A program made the position numbers and the translations under genes. Shown piece after piece: positions 9,118 through 18,779 of a stretch of 64,000 nt of DNA (positions are counted from its first letter, which is position 1; every line of letters starts with the position of its first letter). The notes under the pieces were generated by a model. It did no database searches and was not told the DNA's origin. It saw only the letters and a program-made list of their open reading frames with translations. Origin of the DNA: Aliamphritea hakodatensis (GTDB lineage: Bacteria; Pseudomonadota; Gammaproteobacteria; Pseudomonadales; Balneatricaceae); assembly GCF_024347195.1 (NCBI RefSeq), contig NZ_AP025281.1, positions 682,001 through 746,000 of the forward strand, given 5' to 3'.

Positions 9118-9243
9118 TATAATTTGTCCTTCCGGGGCTTGGTGTGTAGAATGGCCCTCCCTTTGAAGAGGATGAAGCCACCTTTTGGGTGCGAAGGACG
9201 GCGATAATATATTGATAAGAAAGAATTTTTGGTGGGATAACTT
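9118..9243 (+). promoter_or_regulatory. Putative gltB promoter and structured 5' leader
   Basis: A consensus -10 hexamer TATAAT occurs at 9118-9123; no clear -35 is visible at the right distance. The following 120 nt can fold: GTCCTTC (9126-9132) pairs with GAAGGAC (9193-9199), GGCTT (9135-9139) with AAGCC (9177-9181), and CACC/GGTG forms a small inner hairpin around TTTTG. This gives a closed three-way-junction-like layout ahead of the gltB ATG. It does not match any riboswitch consensus I can recall, so regulatory function is inferred from structure only. Confidence 0.4.
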
Positions 9244-12200
9244 ATGAGCAACAGTCTATATCGCCCAGGTGAATTTAAAGATAACTGCGGGTTCGGGCTT
9301 ATGGCCCACATGCAGGGTGAGGCAAGCCACGACTTGCTGCAAAAGGCGATTGAGGCCCTTGCCTGTATGACACACCGTGGTGGCATTGCAGCAGACGGTA
9401 AGACCGGTGACGGTTGTGGTTTGCTGATGCAAAAACCTGATGCCTTTTTACGTGCGGCGGCGCACAAAGAATTATCAGCAGAGCTAACTGAAGAGTATGC
9501 CGTCGGGATGATTTTTCTCTCCCGGGATCCGGTAAAAGCACAGGCCGCCCGAAAAATTATGAATAAGGCGCTGGAAGATCAGGGCCTTGGTGTTGCCGGC
9601 TGGCGTATCGTGCCAACTGATGATGCCTGTCTGGGAACAATAGCCAAAGATACCCTGCCTCAGATCGAACAGGTATTTGTGACCACAGATAAGCCTCAGC
9701 GTGAGTTTGCGGTTAGCCTGTACGTTGCCCGTCGTAAAGCTGAAATTGCGTTAAGCGCGGATGAAGATTTCTATATCTGTAGCCTGTCAGATAAAGTTAT
9801 TTCTTATAAAGGTCTGATGATGCCGGTGGATCTGCCGGTGTTTTATACTGACCTTGGCGATCCGGAGCTGGCGACAGCTATCTGTACTTACCATCAGCGT
9901 TTCTCTACCAACACCGCGCCGCGCTGGCCCCTGGCCCAGCCATTCCGCCTGTTGGCACATAACGGTGAAATCAACACCATTGAAGGTAACCGTAACTGGG
10001 CCCGTGCCCGTTCAGATAAGTTCGCTACCGAACTGTTACCGAACATCAGCGAATTACAGCCGATTGTAAACACTACAGGATCAGACTCTTCCAGCATGGA
10101 TAATATGCTGGAGTTCCTGTTAATCGGGGGTATGAATCTTTACCGTGCAGCCCGTATGATCGTGCCGCCGGCGTGGCAGAATCTGGATACTATGGATGCT
10201 GAGCTGCGCGCTTTTTACGATTACAACTCCATGCATATGGAGCCGTGGGATGGCCCGGCCGGTATGGTACTGACTGATGGCCGTTTCGCCGTCTGTATGC
10301 TGGACCGTAATGGTCTGCGTCCGTCCCGCTGGGTAATGACCAAAGACGGTTTTATCTGTACAGCTTCAGAAATCGGTGTGTTCGAATATCAACCGGAAGA
10401 TGTGGTTGCACAGGGCCGTGTCGGACCGGGACAAATACTGTCCATCGATACTGAAACCGGTGAAGTCCTGCATACTGCGGATGTCGATGATCGCCTGAAA
10501 AAAGCTCAGCCGTATAAACAGTGGATGCGGGAACATTCCCTGCCGCTGGAACAGACCATGAACCTGACTGAAGAATCACAGTCATTCCGTGAAATGAGTG
10601 CGGAAGAAGTTAAGGTTCACATGAAAATGTTCCACGTCACTTTCGAGGAACGTGATCAGGTGTTGCGTCCGCTGGGCGAAACCGGCATGGAAGCAGTCGG
10701 CTCAATGGGTGACGATAAGCCAATGGCGGTACTGTCCTCGCAGGTGCGCTCGCCGTATGACTATTTCCGCCAGCAGTTCGCCCAGGTAACGAACCCGCCA
10801 ATCGATCCGTTACGTGAATCCATCGTGATGTCGCTGGATACCTGTATCGGTTCTGAGCGTAACGTGTTTTCTGAATCGCCGGAATATGCCCGCCGGGTAA
10901 TGCTGACGACACCTGTGTTGTCAGCCAGTAAGTTCCTGCGTTTGAAGAATAATCAGTTGGATGGCTTTGATGTCGCTCAGATCGACCTGAACTATGATCC
11001 GGCTACAACCAGCCTAGAAGACGCAGTGATTGCTGTTTGTGATCAGGCAGAAGCCTTTGCCCGTGACGGTAAAGTGATCATCATCCTGTCGGATGCGGCT
11101 ATCCGTCAGGGTAAGCTGCCGATTCATGCCTCTATGGCAACAGGTGCCGTGCACCACCGCCTGATCAATAAAGGCCTGCGTCCGGATGTAAACCTGATCG
11201 TTGAATCCGGTACGGTCCGTGATCCGCACCATTTCGCGGTGCTGTTCGGGTTCGGCGCAACGGCTGTGTATCCGTATCTGGCATACCGTGCCCTGACGGA
11301 TCTGTGCAATACCGGCGAACTGCCGATGGACTGGCTGGACAGCCACGAAAACTACCGCAAAGGCATCAATAAGGGCCTGATGAAAATCATGTCCAAGATG
11401 GGTATCTCAACGATTGCCTCTTATCGTGGTGCCCAGCTGTTCGAAGCCGTTGGCGTCAGCTCGCCGGTGGTTGATCTGTGCTTTACCGGTGTCACCAGTC
11501 GTATTGAAGGCGCTGATTTTACAGACTTCCAGAAGGATCAGGCTGAGCTGGCTAAAGATGCCTGGGTTGCCCGTAAACGTATTCGTCAGGGTGGTTTACT
11601 GAAGTATGTTCACGGTGGCGAATATCACGCCTATAACCCGGATGTGATTCAGTCCATTCATAAAGCAGTTCGCACTGGCGAAGGTGATGATTATCAGGTC
11701 TATGCAGACCTGGTGAACAAGCGCGGTGTCGCCACTATCCGTGACCTGATGGCGCTGAAATCCAGCGCCAAAGCCATCGACATTTCTGAAGTGGAGCCGG
11801 CAGAAGAAATCTTCAAACGCTTTGACTCTGCCGCGATGTCATTAGGTGCGCTGTCACCTGAAGCCCATGAATGTCTGGCAATGGCCATGAATGAATTGGG
11901 TGGCCGTTCAAACTCCGGTGAGGGTGGTGAAGATCCGGCCCGTCATGGCACGAATCGTCGTTCCAAGATTAAGCAGGTTGCTTCTGGCCGTTTCGGTGTG
12001 ACACCGGAGTATCTGGTGAATGCCGAAGTTATGCAGATCAAGGTCGCTCAGGGCGCTAAGCCGGGCGAGGGTGGTCAGCTGCCGGGTGGTAAGGTTAACC
12101 AACTGATTGCCCGGTTACGGTATTCGGTACCGGGGGTGACGCTGATTTCGCCGCCGCCGCACCATGATATCTATTCAATTGAAGATCTGGCGCAGCTGAT

Positions 12201-13698
12201 TTTCGACCTTAAGCAGGTCAATCCGGACGGTCTGGTATCCGTGAAGCTGGTATCCCGTCCGGGCGTCGGCACGATTGCCTGTGGTGTTGCCAAGGCTTAT
12301 GCCGATCTGATTACCATCTCAGGCTATGACGGCGGTACCGCTGCAAGCCCGCTGACTTCGGTACACTATGCCGGTTCTCCGTGGGAGCTGGGTCTGGCGG
12401 ATGCTCACCAGTCACTGCGCGGTAACCACCTGCGGGGCAAGGTGCGCCTGCAGACAGACGGTGGTCTGAAGACCGGTCTGGACGTGGTTAAAGCGGCGAT
12501 CCTCGGTGCCGAAAGTTTTGGTTTCGGCACGATGCCGATGGTGGCTGTGGGTTGTAAGTACCTACGTATCTGTCATTTGAATAACTGTGCCACCGGTGTG
12601 GCAACCCAGAATGACCAGCTGCGGGAAAATCACTATCGCGGCACTGTGGAAATGGTGAAGAACTACTTCCGTTTCGTGGCAGAAGAAACCCGTCAGTGGA
12701 TGGCCTCGGTGGGCGTGCGTTCAATGGAACAGCTGGTTGGCCGGGTCGATCTGCTGGAAGTCATTGAAGGCAGTACCGCTAAACACGGTAAGCTGAATTT
12801 ACAGCCGTTACTGAGCGATGCGGGTATTCCGGCTGAAATGCCGCAGACCTGTCAGGTTGGTCATAACGACCCTTACGATCTGGCGGATCTGAATACCAAA
12901 ATGCTGGCGCTGGCTGAGCAGGCTATCGCAGACAAGAGTGGCGGTGAATATGAATTAACCATCACTAACTGTGACCGGTCTGTCGGTGCCCGTACCTCCG
13001 GGGCAATCGCCAAAGCACACGGTAACCTGGGTATGCAGGATAAACCGGTACGCTTTAACTTTACCGGTCATGCCGGTCAGAGTTTCGGTGTCTGGAATGC
13101 CGGTGGTCAGGAACTGTATCTGCAGGGCGATGCCAACGACTACGTCGGTAAAGGCATGGCCGGCGGTAAGATTGTGATTCGCCAGCCGGATACGGTTGAG
13201 TATGCCAGCAATGAAACCACCATTATCGGCAACACCTGTCTGTACGGCGCAACCGGCGGAACCCTGTATGCAGCGGGCTGCGCCGGTGAGCGTTTTGCGG
13301 TGCGTAACTCAGGTGTTCACGCCGTCATTGAAGGCGCGGGTGATCACTGCTGCGAATATATGACCGGCGGTCTGGTAACGGTTCTGGGTCAGGTGGGCTG
13401 TAACTTCGGTGCCGGTATGACCGGTGGCTTTGCCTATGTGCTGGATATGGATAACACCTTTGTGGATAAGTACAACCATGAACTGGTTGAAATTCACCGG
13501 GTAGCGCCGCAGCACATGGAAGAATACAAGAACCACCTGCGTTCCGTGATTATGGGTTACATTGACGCGACTGACAGTGCATGGGCAACCCATATTGTTG
13601 AGAACTTCGATGATTACATCGGCCGCTTCTGGTTGGTGAAGCCTAAGGCCGCAAGCCTTGGGGCTCTGTTGAACCACATGCGTTCACGACCAGAGTAA
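9244..13698 (+). CDS. gltB: Glutamate synthase (NADPH) large subunit GltB
   Basis: GltB makes glutamate from glutamine and 2-oxoglutarate with electrons relayed from GltD. The glutaminase nucleophile should be Cys15 (DNCGFG) after removal of a 14-residue propeptide. The class-II amidotransferase domain covers about residues 15-420, then come the central domain, the FMN-binding TIM barrel (about 800-1200) with the 3Fe-4S ligands C1104, C1110 and C1115 (C-x5-C-x4-C), and the C-terminal beta-helix (about 1230-1470). The 1484-residue length is normal. ATG 9244 lies 8 nt after a GGTGGGA sequence. It is followed by gltD in the usual order. Confidence 0.97.
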   Translation: MSNSLYRPGEFKDNCGFGLMAHMQGEASHDLLQKAIEALACMTHRGGIAADGKTGDGCGLLMQKPDAFLRAAAHKELSAELTEEYAVGMIFLSRDPVKAQAARKIMNKALEDQGLGVAGWRIVPTDDACLGTIAKDTLPQIEQVFVTTDKPQREFAVSLYVARRKAEIALSADEDFYICSLSDKVISYKGLMMPVDLPVFYTDLGDPELATAICTYHQRFSTNTAPRWPLAQPFRLLAHNGEINTIEGNRNWARARSDKFATELLPNISELQPIVNTTGSDSSSMDNMLEFLLIGGMNLYRAARMIVPPAWQNLDTMDAELRAFYDYNSMHMEPWDGPAGMVLTDGRFAVCMLDRNGLRPSRWVMTKDGFICTASEIGVFEYQPEDVVAQGRVGPGQILSIDTETGEVLHTADVDDRLKKAQPYKQWMREHSLPLEQTMNLTEESQSFREMSAEEVKVHMKMFHVTFEERDQVLRPLGETGMEAVGSMGDDKPMAVLSSQVRSPYDYFRQQFAQVTNPPIDPLRESIVMSLDTCIGSERNVFSESPEYARRVMLTTPVLSASKFLRLKNNQLDGFDVAQIDLNYDPATTSLEDAVIAVCDQAEAFARDGKVIIILSDAAIRQGKLPIHASMATGAVHHRLINKGLRPDVNLIVESGTVRDPHHFAVLFGFGATAVYPYLAYRALTDLCNTGELPMDWLDSHENYRKGINKGLMKIMSKMGISTIASYRGAQLFEAVGVSSPVVDLCFTGVTSRIEGADFTDFQKDQAELAKDAWVARKRIRQGGLLKYVHGGEYHAYNPDVIQSIHKAVRTGEGDDYQVYADLVNKRGVATIRDLMALKSSAKAIDISEVEPAEEIFKRFDSAAMSLGALSPEAHECLAMAMNELGGRSNSGEGGEDPARHGTNRRSKIKQVASGRFGVTPEYLVNAEVMQIKVAQGAKPGEGGQLPGGKVNQLIARLRYSVPGVTLISPPPHHDIYSIEDLAQLIFDLKQVNPDGLVSVKLVSRPGVGTIACGVAKAYADLITISGYDGGTAASPLTSVHYAGSPWELGLADAHQSLRGNHLRGKVRLQTDGGLKTGLDVVKAAILGAESFGFGTMPMVAVGCKYLRICHLNNCATGVATQNDQLRENHYRGTVEMVKNYFRFVAEETRQWMASVGVRSMEQLVGRVDLLEVIEGSTAKHGKLNLQPLLSDAGIPAEMPQTCQVGHNDPYDLADLNTKMLALAEQAIADKSGGEYELTITNCDRSVGARTSGAIAKAHGNLGMQDKPVRFNFTGHAGQSFGVWNAGGQELYLQGDANDYVGKGMAGGKIVIRQPDTVEYASNETTIIGNTCLYGATGGTLYAAGCAGERFAVRNSGVHAVIEGAGDHCCEYMTGGLVTVLGQVGCNFGAGMTGGFAYVLDMDNTFVDKYNHELVEIHRVAPQHMEEYKNHLRSVIMGYIDATDSAWATHIVENFDDYIGRFWLVKPKAASLGALLNHMRSRPE

Positions 13699-13768
13699 TA
13701 ACGAAGCCAATGTAATTAACAGGGTGCAGATCAGCGAGTGGGTCTGTACCGCTAGACGGGGTAGAGAT

Positions 13769-15190
13769 ATGTCAGAACGTCTAAATAACGATTTTCAGTT
13801 TGTCGAAGTGGACCGTAAAGGTCCGGTAAAAATTGCGGCGGCAGTCCGTAAGCAACAGTTTGCCGAAATCTATGAACCGTATCAGCAAAAGCAGGCCAGT
13901 GAGCAGGCCCATCGGTGTCTGGAGTGCGGTAATCCGTATTGCGAATGGAAATGCCCGGTTCACAACTATATTCCGAACTGGCTGAAGCTGGTATCTGAAG
14001 GCAATATCATTAAAGCGGCAGAGCTGAGCCACCAGACTAACTCCCTGCCGGAAGTCTGTGGCCGGGTATGCCCGCAGGATCGTCTGTGTGAAGGCGCCTG
14101 TACACTGAATGACGAGTTCGGTGCGGTGACCATCGGTTCAGTCGAGAAACATATCACGGATACTGCCTTTGCGATGGGCTGGCGTCCGGATATGAGTAAG
14201 GTGCCGGAAACCTATAAAAAGGTAGCGGTTATCGGTGCCGGACCGGCGGGTCTGGCCTGTGCCGATATACTGGTCCGTAACGGTGTTACACCGGTGGTCT
14301 TTGACCGTCATCCGGAAATTGGCGGTTTGCTGACTTTCGGTATTCCGGAATTCAAGCTGGATAAAGACGTCATGGTGCGTCGCCGTGAAATCTTTACTGA
14401 AATGGGGGTTGAGTTCCGCCTTAACACCGAAGTGGGTAAAGATATTCAGATGCAGAAACTGCTGGATGAATACGATGCCGTGTTCCTGGGCATGGGCACA
14501 TACACCTATATGAAGGGTGGCTTCCCGGGAGAAGATCTGGAAGGGGTACATGATGCCCTGCCATTCCTGATTTCTAACGTTAATCGCTGCCTGGGTTATG
14601 AGCGCAGCGAAGAAGAGTACATCGGCGTAGCGGGCAAGAAAGTGGTTGTGCTGGGCGGCGGTGATACAGCTATGGACTGTAACCGGACATCGGTGCGTCA
14701 GGGGGCGGAGAAAGTTATCTGTGCCTACCGCCGGGATGAAGCCAACATGCCAGGTTCCAAGCGGGAAGTGGAAAATGCCCGCGAAGAAGGGGTTGAGTTT
14801 ATGTTCAACCGTCAGCCGGTGGAAGTGGTTGGCGAGAACGGTAAAGTGGTTGGTGTGAAGGTTGTCACTACCGCGCTGGGCGAGCCGGATGAAAATGGCC
14901 GCCGCCGTCCAGAAGTGGTTGCCGGCAGTGAAGAGGTGATTGACGCTGATGCGGTACTGGTGGCCTTTGGTTTCCGCCCGAGCCCTGCCCCGTGGTTTGC
15001 TGATTTCGGCATCGATCTGGAACAGGATGGCCGGATCACAACCTCTGGAAATCAGCAGTACGCATTCCAGACCAGTAACTCGAAAGTGTTTGCCGGTGGC
15101 GACATGGTTCGGGGCTCAGATCTGGTGGTAACAGCCATTGATGAAGGCCGTAAGGCTGCTGAAGGCATTCTGGACTTTCTTGAAGTCTGA
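13769..15190 (+). CDS. gltD: Glutamate synthase small subunit GltD
   Basis: GltD is the FAD-dependent NADPH oxidoreductase subunit that feeds electrons to GltB. Two cysteine clusters for 4Fe-4S centres are near residues 47-59 (CLECGNPYCEWKC) and 94-107 (CGRVCPQDRLCEGAC). An FAD dinucleotide fold follows near 152 (VIGAGPAGLACAD) and an NADPH fold near 295 (VVVLGGGDTAMD). I chose ATG 13769, which follows GGGGTAGAG and gives 473 residues like E. coli GltD. The frame is open back to GTG 13724, but that extension has no family counterpart. Confidence 0.96.
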   Translation: MSERLNNDFQFVEVDRKGPVKIAAAVRKQQFAEIYEPYQQKQASEQAHRCLECGNPYCEWKCPVHNYIPNWLKLVSEGNIIKAAELSHQTNSLPEVCGRVCPQDRLCEGACTLNDEFGAVTIGSVEKHITDTAFAMGWRPDMSKVPETYKKVAVIGAGPAGLACADILVRNGVTPVVFDRHPEIGGLLTFGIPEFKLDKDVMVRRREIFTEMGVEFRLNTEVGKDIQMQKLLDEYDAVFLGMGTYTYMKGGFPGEDLEGVHDALPFLISNVNRCLGYERSEEEYIGVAGKKVVVLGGGDTAMDCNRTSVRQGAEKVICAYRRDEANMPGSKREVENAREEGVEFMFNRQPVEVVGENGKVVGVKVVTTALGEPDENGRRRPEVVAGSEEVIDADAVLVAFGFRPSPAPWFADFGIDLEQDGRITTSGNQQYAFQTSNSKVFAGGDMVRGSDLVVTAIDEGRKAAEGILDFLEV

Positions 15191-15203
15191 GTGATCTGAA
15201 TGC

Positions 15204-15235
15204 ATAAAGGCTCCGTAAGGAGCCTTTATTGTATT
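15204..15235 (+). terminator. Intrinsic terminator after gltBD
   Basis: An 11-bp stem (ATAAAGGCTCC with its complement) encloses a GTAA loop and is followed by TTATTGTATTT. It ends the gltBD operon just before hemE. Confidence 0.75.
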
Positions 15236-15345
15236 TACAGGCTGGAAAAATATCGGCAGCAGGATTTTTTTTGATCTGAGTTGCAGAACAATTGTGGTCA
15301 ACCCTGTAGAATAGCCGCCAATCTGTTTTGACCCGAGAGAATCTG

Positions 15346-16410
15346 ATGACCGAACTGAAGAATGATCGCTTTCTGCGTGCCCTGTTGCGTGAACCTGTGG
15401 ATGTTACACCGGTATGGATGATGCGCCAGGCGGGCCGCTATCTGCCAGAATACCGTGCAACCCGGTCTCAGGCGGGTGATTTTCTGAGTTTGTGTAAAAA
15501 TAAAGAACTGGCCTGTGAAGTTACCATTCAGCCGCTGGAGCGTTATGAGCTGGATGCGGCGATTCTGTTCTCTGATATTCTGACGATTCCGGATGCGATG
15601 GGGTTGGGTTTGTACTTCGAGACCGGTGAAGGTCCGAAGTTTAAGAAAGTTATCCGTACGGAAGCGGATGTGGCGGCGTTACCTGTGCCTGAATCCGCAC
15701 GGGATCTGGATTATGTGATGAATGCGGTGAAAGAAATTCGCCGTGAACTGAATGGCCGGGTGCCGCTGATCGGTTTCTCTGGCAGCCCGTGGACACTGGC
15801 AACCTATATGGTTGAAGGTGGATCCAGTAAAGATTTCCGCCACATTAAAGAAATGATGTATGCCACCCCTGAGGTGATGCATGCCTTGTTGGATAAGCTG
15901 GCGCAGTCGGTAACCGACTACCTGAACCAGCAGATTCTCAGCGGTGCCCAGGCGGTACAGATTTTTGATACCTGGGGCGGTGTGTTAAGCGGTCCGATGT
16001 ATCAGGAATTCTCACTGCGTTATATGCAGCAGATTATTTCCGGGCTGATTCGCGAACACGAAGGCCGTAAAGTACCGGTCATCATGTTCACCAAGAACGG
16101 CGGCCAGTGGCTGGAAACAATGGCTGAAGCCGGTGCGGATGCACTGGGGCTGGATTGGACAACCAACATTGATGATGCCCGTGCCCGGGTGGGTAACAGC
16201 GTTGCGCTGCAGGGGAATATGGACCCAAGTGTACTCTATGCCTCGCCGGACCGTATTCGTCAGGAAGTGGGTGATATTCTGGGCCGGTTTGGTACAGGTT
16301 CAGGTCATGTGTTTAATCTGGGCCACGGTATTCACCAGTTTGTTGATCCGGAGCGACCGAAAGCGTTCGTTGATGCGGTTCATGAACTGAGTGCGCAGTA
16401 CCACAAGTAA
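15346..16410 (+). CDS. hemE: Uroporphyrinogen decarboxylase HemE
   Basis: HemE removes four carboxyl groups from uroporphyrinogen III to give coproporphyrinogen III in haem synthesis. Family signatures are the N-terminal RQAGRYLPEYR near residues 26-36 and GFSGSPWTLATYM near 144-156, plus the C-terminal GHGIHQ segment. I start at ATG 15346 (MTELKNDRF), 5 nt after CGAGAGA, rather than the in-frame TTG 18 nt earlier. The length of 354 residues is typical. It appears to be a single-gene unit between two hairpins. Confidence 0.96.
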   Translation: MTELKNDRFLRALLREPVDVTPVWMMRQAGRYLPEYRATRSQAGDFLSLCKNKELACEVTIQPLERYELDAAILFSDILTIPDAMGLGLYFETGEGPKFKKVIRTEADVAALPVPESARDLDYVMNAVKEIRRELNGRVPLIGFSGSPWTLATYMVEGGSSKDFRHIKEMMYATPEVMHALLDKLAQSVTDYLNQQILSGAQAVQIFDTWGGVLSGPMYQEFSLRYMQQIISGLIREHEGRKVPVIMFTKNGGQWLETMAEAGADALGLDWTTNIDDARARVGNSVALQGNMDPSVLYASPDRIRQEVGDILGRFGTGSGHVFNLGHGIHQFVDPERPKAFVDAVHELSAQYHK

Positions 16411-16418
16411 TTATAAGA

Positions 16419-16445
16419 AAGGGGGCTATATAGCCCTCTTCGTTT
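16419..16445 (+). terminator. Hairpin after hemE, probable terminator
   Basis: The 9-bp stem AAGGGGGCT/AGCCCTCTT (one G-T pair) with an ATAT loop lies 8 nt after the hemE stop. The T-run after it is short (CTTCGTTT), so termination may be partial. Confidence 0.55.
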
Positions 16446-16517
16446 ATGCCTTGGAAGGCACACAAACTGTAATGGATTGTATAAAAGGCAAACTTAACTC
16501 GGGTTCCAAAGGGTGTT

Positions 16518-17258
16518 ATGAGTAATCGACTTACTGATTTACTTGAAAGTAATAAAGAATGGGCGGAGAAGATCAATAAGGAAGATCCTGCGTTCTTCGA
16601 AACACTGGCGCAGCAACAGTCGCCGAAATATCTCTGGATCGGTTGCTCTGACAGCCGGGTACCAGCCAATGAAATCGTGGGTATGTTACCGGGTGAGCTG
16701 TTTGTGCACCGTAATGTTGCTAACCTCGTAATTCACAGTGATATGAACTGCCTGTCGGTGATTCAGTATGCTGTACAGGTACTTAAAGTTGAGCACATTC
16801 TGGTCGTCGGCCACTACGGCTGTGGTGGTGTGGCTGCATCTATTGCTGACAAATCAAACGGTATGATTGATAACTGGTTGCGACATATCCGTAATGTATA
16901 TGTCCATCATAAGGATCTGTTATCTGCCTGGGATCATTCCCATCAGAAGCTGGACCGGCTGTGCGAACTGAACGTGATCGAGCAGGCTTACAATGTGTGT
17001 GATTCCACCATTGTTCAGGAAGCCTGGGCGGCGGGTCAGAAACTGACAGTACACGGCTGGGTATATGGCCTGAACGACGGTCTGGTGAATGATCTGGAAT
17101 TCAATGCCTCCGGTAAAGATGATGTACCTGAACAGTACAAACTGGCACTTAGCAAAATTGAAGCGTTACGCGAGTTGGCCATGGCCTCCAGCAATAAGGG
17201 CAAGAGTGCCCGTTCACTGTGGGCCCGTGTTCAGCAGGTATTTAACAAAGCAGACTGA
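16518..17258 (+). CDS. can: Beta-class carbonic anhydrase
   Basis: This cytoplasmic zinc enzyme interconverts CO2 and bicarbonate. The zinc and catalytic residues of the beta class are intact: C43-x-D45-x-R47 (CSDSR) near the N-terminus and the H-x2-C pair in HYGCGG near residue 95. The length of 246 residues is slightly above E. coli Can (220), with a short basic C-terminal tail. ATG 16518 is the only good start. It is monocistronic, ending at a strong bidirectional terminator. Confidence 0.93.
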   Translation: MSNRLTDLLESNKEWAEKINKEDPAFFETLAQQQSPKYLWIGCSDSRVPANEIVGMLPGELFVHRNVANLVIHSDMNCLSVIQYAVQVLKVEHILVVGHYGCGGVAASIADKSNGMIDNWLRHIRNVYVHHKDLLSAWDHSHQKLDRLCELNVIEQAYNVCDSTIVQEAWAAGQKLTVHGWVYGLNDGLVNDLEFNASGKDDVPEQYKLALSKIEALRELAMASSNKGKSARSLWARVQQVFNKAD

Positions 17259-17273
17259 CCTGTCATTCTGGTT

Positions 17274-17314
17274 TAAAAAAAGCCCTGTCAGGCATGCCTG
17301 ACAGGGCTTTTTTG
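17274..17314. terminator. Bidirectional terminator between can and metY
   Basis: A perfect palindrome with a 14-bp core (17281-17294 and 17295-17308) is flanked by A7 on the left and T6 on the right. It gives a U-tract in both directions and serves the convergent genes on either side. Confidence 0.9.
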
Positions 17315-17333
17315 ATTGCGTAACCGTTTACTT

Positions 17334-18611
17334 TTACTCTTGTGCCGCGTTGAAGGCCTGTTCCAGATCAGCCAGCAAGTCATCAATGTGTTCGATGCCC
17401 ACTGATAAACGCACCATGTTAGGTGTGACGCCGGCGGCTTTCAGTTCATCATCGTTTAGCTGACGGTGAGTGGTTTCAGCAGGAATAGACGCCAGGGACT
17501 TACAGTCGCCGATGTTCACCAGACGCAGGAATACGTTCAGCGCATCATAGAAACGACGGGTGCCTTCCCGGCCAGCTTTCAGGCCAAAACTGAGAATGCC
17601 TGAAGCCCGTCCGTTCATATACTTTTCAGCCAGTGCGTTATCTTTATGGCTGCTCAGTCCTGCGTAGTTTACCCACTCAACCTGATCATGGTGTTCCAGG
17701 AATTCAGCGATCCGGGCGCTGTTTTCACAAATACGCTCCATCCGCAGCGGCAGTGTTTCCATACCCTGTAATAGCAGGAAAGCATTCATCGGGGACAGAG
17801 CGGCCCCCATGTTACGCAGAGGCACCACCCGGCAGCGGCCAATGAAGGCCGCAGGGCCAAATGCTTCAGTGTATACAACACCGTGGTAAGAAATATCCGG
17901 TTCATTGAGTAGCGGGAAGCGCGCTTTGTTCTCTGCCCATGGAAAGTTACCTGAATCTACGATCACACCGCCGATGGAATTACCGTGGCCGCCAATGTAT
18001 TTGGTAGCAGACTGTACGACGATATCGGCACCGTGCTCAATAGGGCGCCACAGGGCAGGGCTTGGAACGGTGTTATCCACAATCACCGGTACGCCATGAC
18101 GGTGGGCCAGCTCGCTCAGTTTTTCAATGTCGGCAATGCTGCCGGAAGGGTTGCCTACGGACTCACAGAAAATACCTTTGGTGCGACCGTCGATGTTTGC
18201 TTCGATGGCTGCATAATCATCTTTATCCACAAAGCGTACTTCGATGCCCTGGCGGGGCAGGGTGTGGGCAAACAGATTGTAGGTGCCGCCATAGAGTTCG
18301 CTGGTGGCAATGATATTGTCGCCGACTTCCGCCAGTGTCTGAATAGTATAAGTAATGGCCGCCATGCCTGATGCGACCGCCAGAGCCGCAACACCGCCTT
18401 CCATCGCGGCTACGCGCTGTTCCAGTACATCCGTGGTAGGGTTCATGATACGGGTATAGATATTGCCCGGCACTTTCAGGTCAAACAGATCGGCACCGTG
18501 CTGGGCGCTGTCAAAAGCGTAAGACGCTGTCTGATAGACAGGTACAGCAACTGCTTTGGTGGTTTCGTCAGGGGTATAGCCGCCATGCACGGCGAGTGTT
18601 TCCAGTTTCAT
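17334..18611 (-). CDS. metY: O-acetylhomoserine aminocarboxypropyltransferase (MetY-type, PLP)
   Basis: This belongs to the Cys/Met-metabolism PLP family and resembles O-acetylhomoserine sulfhydrylases, which make homocysteine from O-acetylhomoserine and sulfide. The PLP lysine sits in SATKYIGGHG near residue 209, and the N-terminal LAVHGGYTPDE and SGMAAI segments are typical. I chose ATG at 18611 because AAGGA precedes it by 7 nt; an upstream in-frame TTG at 18626 overlaps that ribosome-binding site. The product is 425 residues, typical of MetY rather than the shorter MetB/MetC. It is transcribed away from radA. Substrate (acetyl or succinyl ester) cannot be settled by eye. Confidence 0.88.
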   Translation of the reverse strand: MKLETLAVHGGYTPDETTKAVAVPVYQTASYAFDSAQHGADLFDLKVPGNIYTRIMNPTTDVLEQRVAAMEGGVAALAVASGMAAITYTIQTLAEVGDNIIATSELYGGTYNLFAHTLPRQGIEVRFVDKDDYAAIEANIDGRTKGIFCESVGNPSGSIADIEKLSELAHRHGVPVIVDNTVPSPALWRPIEHGADIVVQSATKYIGGHGNSIGGVIVDSGNFPWAENKARFPLLNEPDISYHGVVYTEAFGPAAFIGRCRVVPLRNMGAALSPMNAFLLLQGMETLPLRMERICENSARIAEFLEHHDQVEWVNYAGLSSHKDNALAEKYMNGRASGILSFGLKAGREGTRRFYDALNVFLRLVNIGDCKSLASIPAETTHRQLNDDELKAAGVTPNMVRLSVGIEHIDDLLADLEQAFNAAQE

Positions 18612-18779
18612 TGTCTGATCCTTCAAAATAGTAACGTAAGAATGTCGCGGAGCGTTTTCGATTGTAATCCCTTTACGGAATAAAGAAAGCCGGTGTTTTT
18701 ACTGCCAGTGGCCGGTGCTTTTGTTTAGAATGCCTGATCGGATCAGAAGTGTTTCTTACGGGAAAATCAGGGGTTATTC

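Larger units (their letters stand above)
8512..9243. other. Long non-coding region between damX and gltB
   Basis: This 732-bp stretch has no convincing gene. It holds the hairpin at the damX stop, a perfect 11-bp inverted repeat at 8799-8822, a weaker AT-rich dyad (GATAAAA at 8927 and TTTTATC at 8951), a TATAAT hexamer at 9118-9123, and a foldable leader before gltB. The part from about 8870 to 9120 is AT-rich, as expected for a strongly regulated promoter region. An open frame from about 8620 to 8865 looks random and has no ribosome-binding site. Confidence 0.6.

Noticed and set aside
9118..9243. Known glutamine-type riboswitch in the gltB leader
   Set aside because: The leader can fold but does not contain the short conserved core of the glnA or Downstream-peptide RNAs. 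I report it only as a structured leader.
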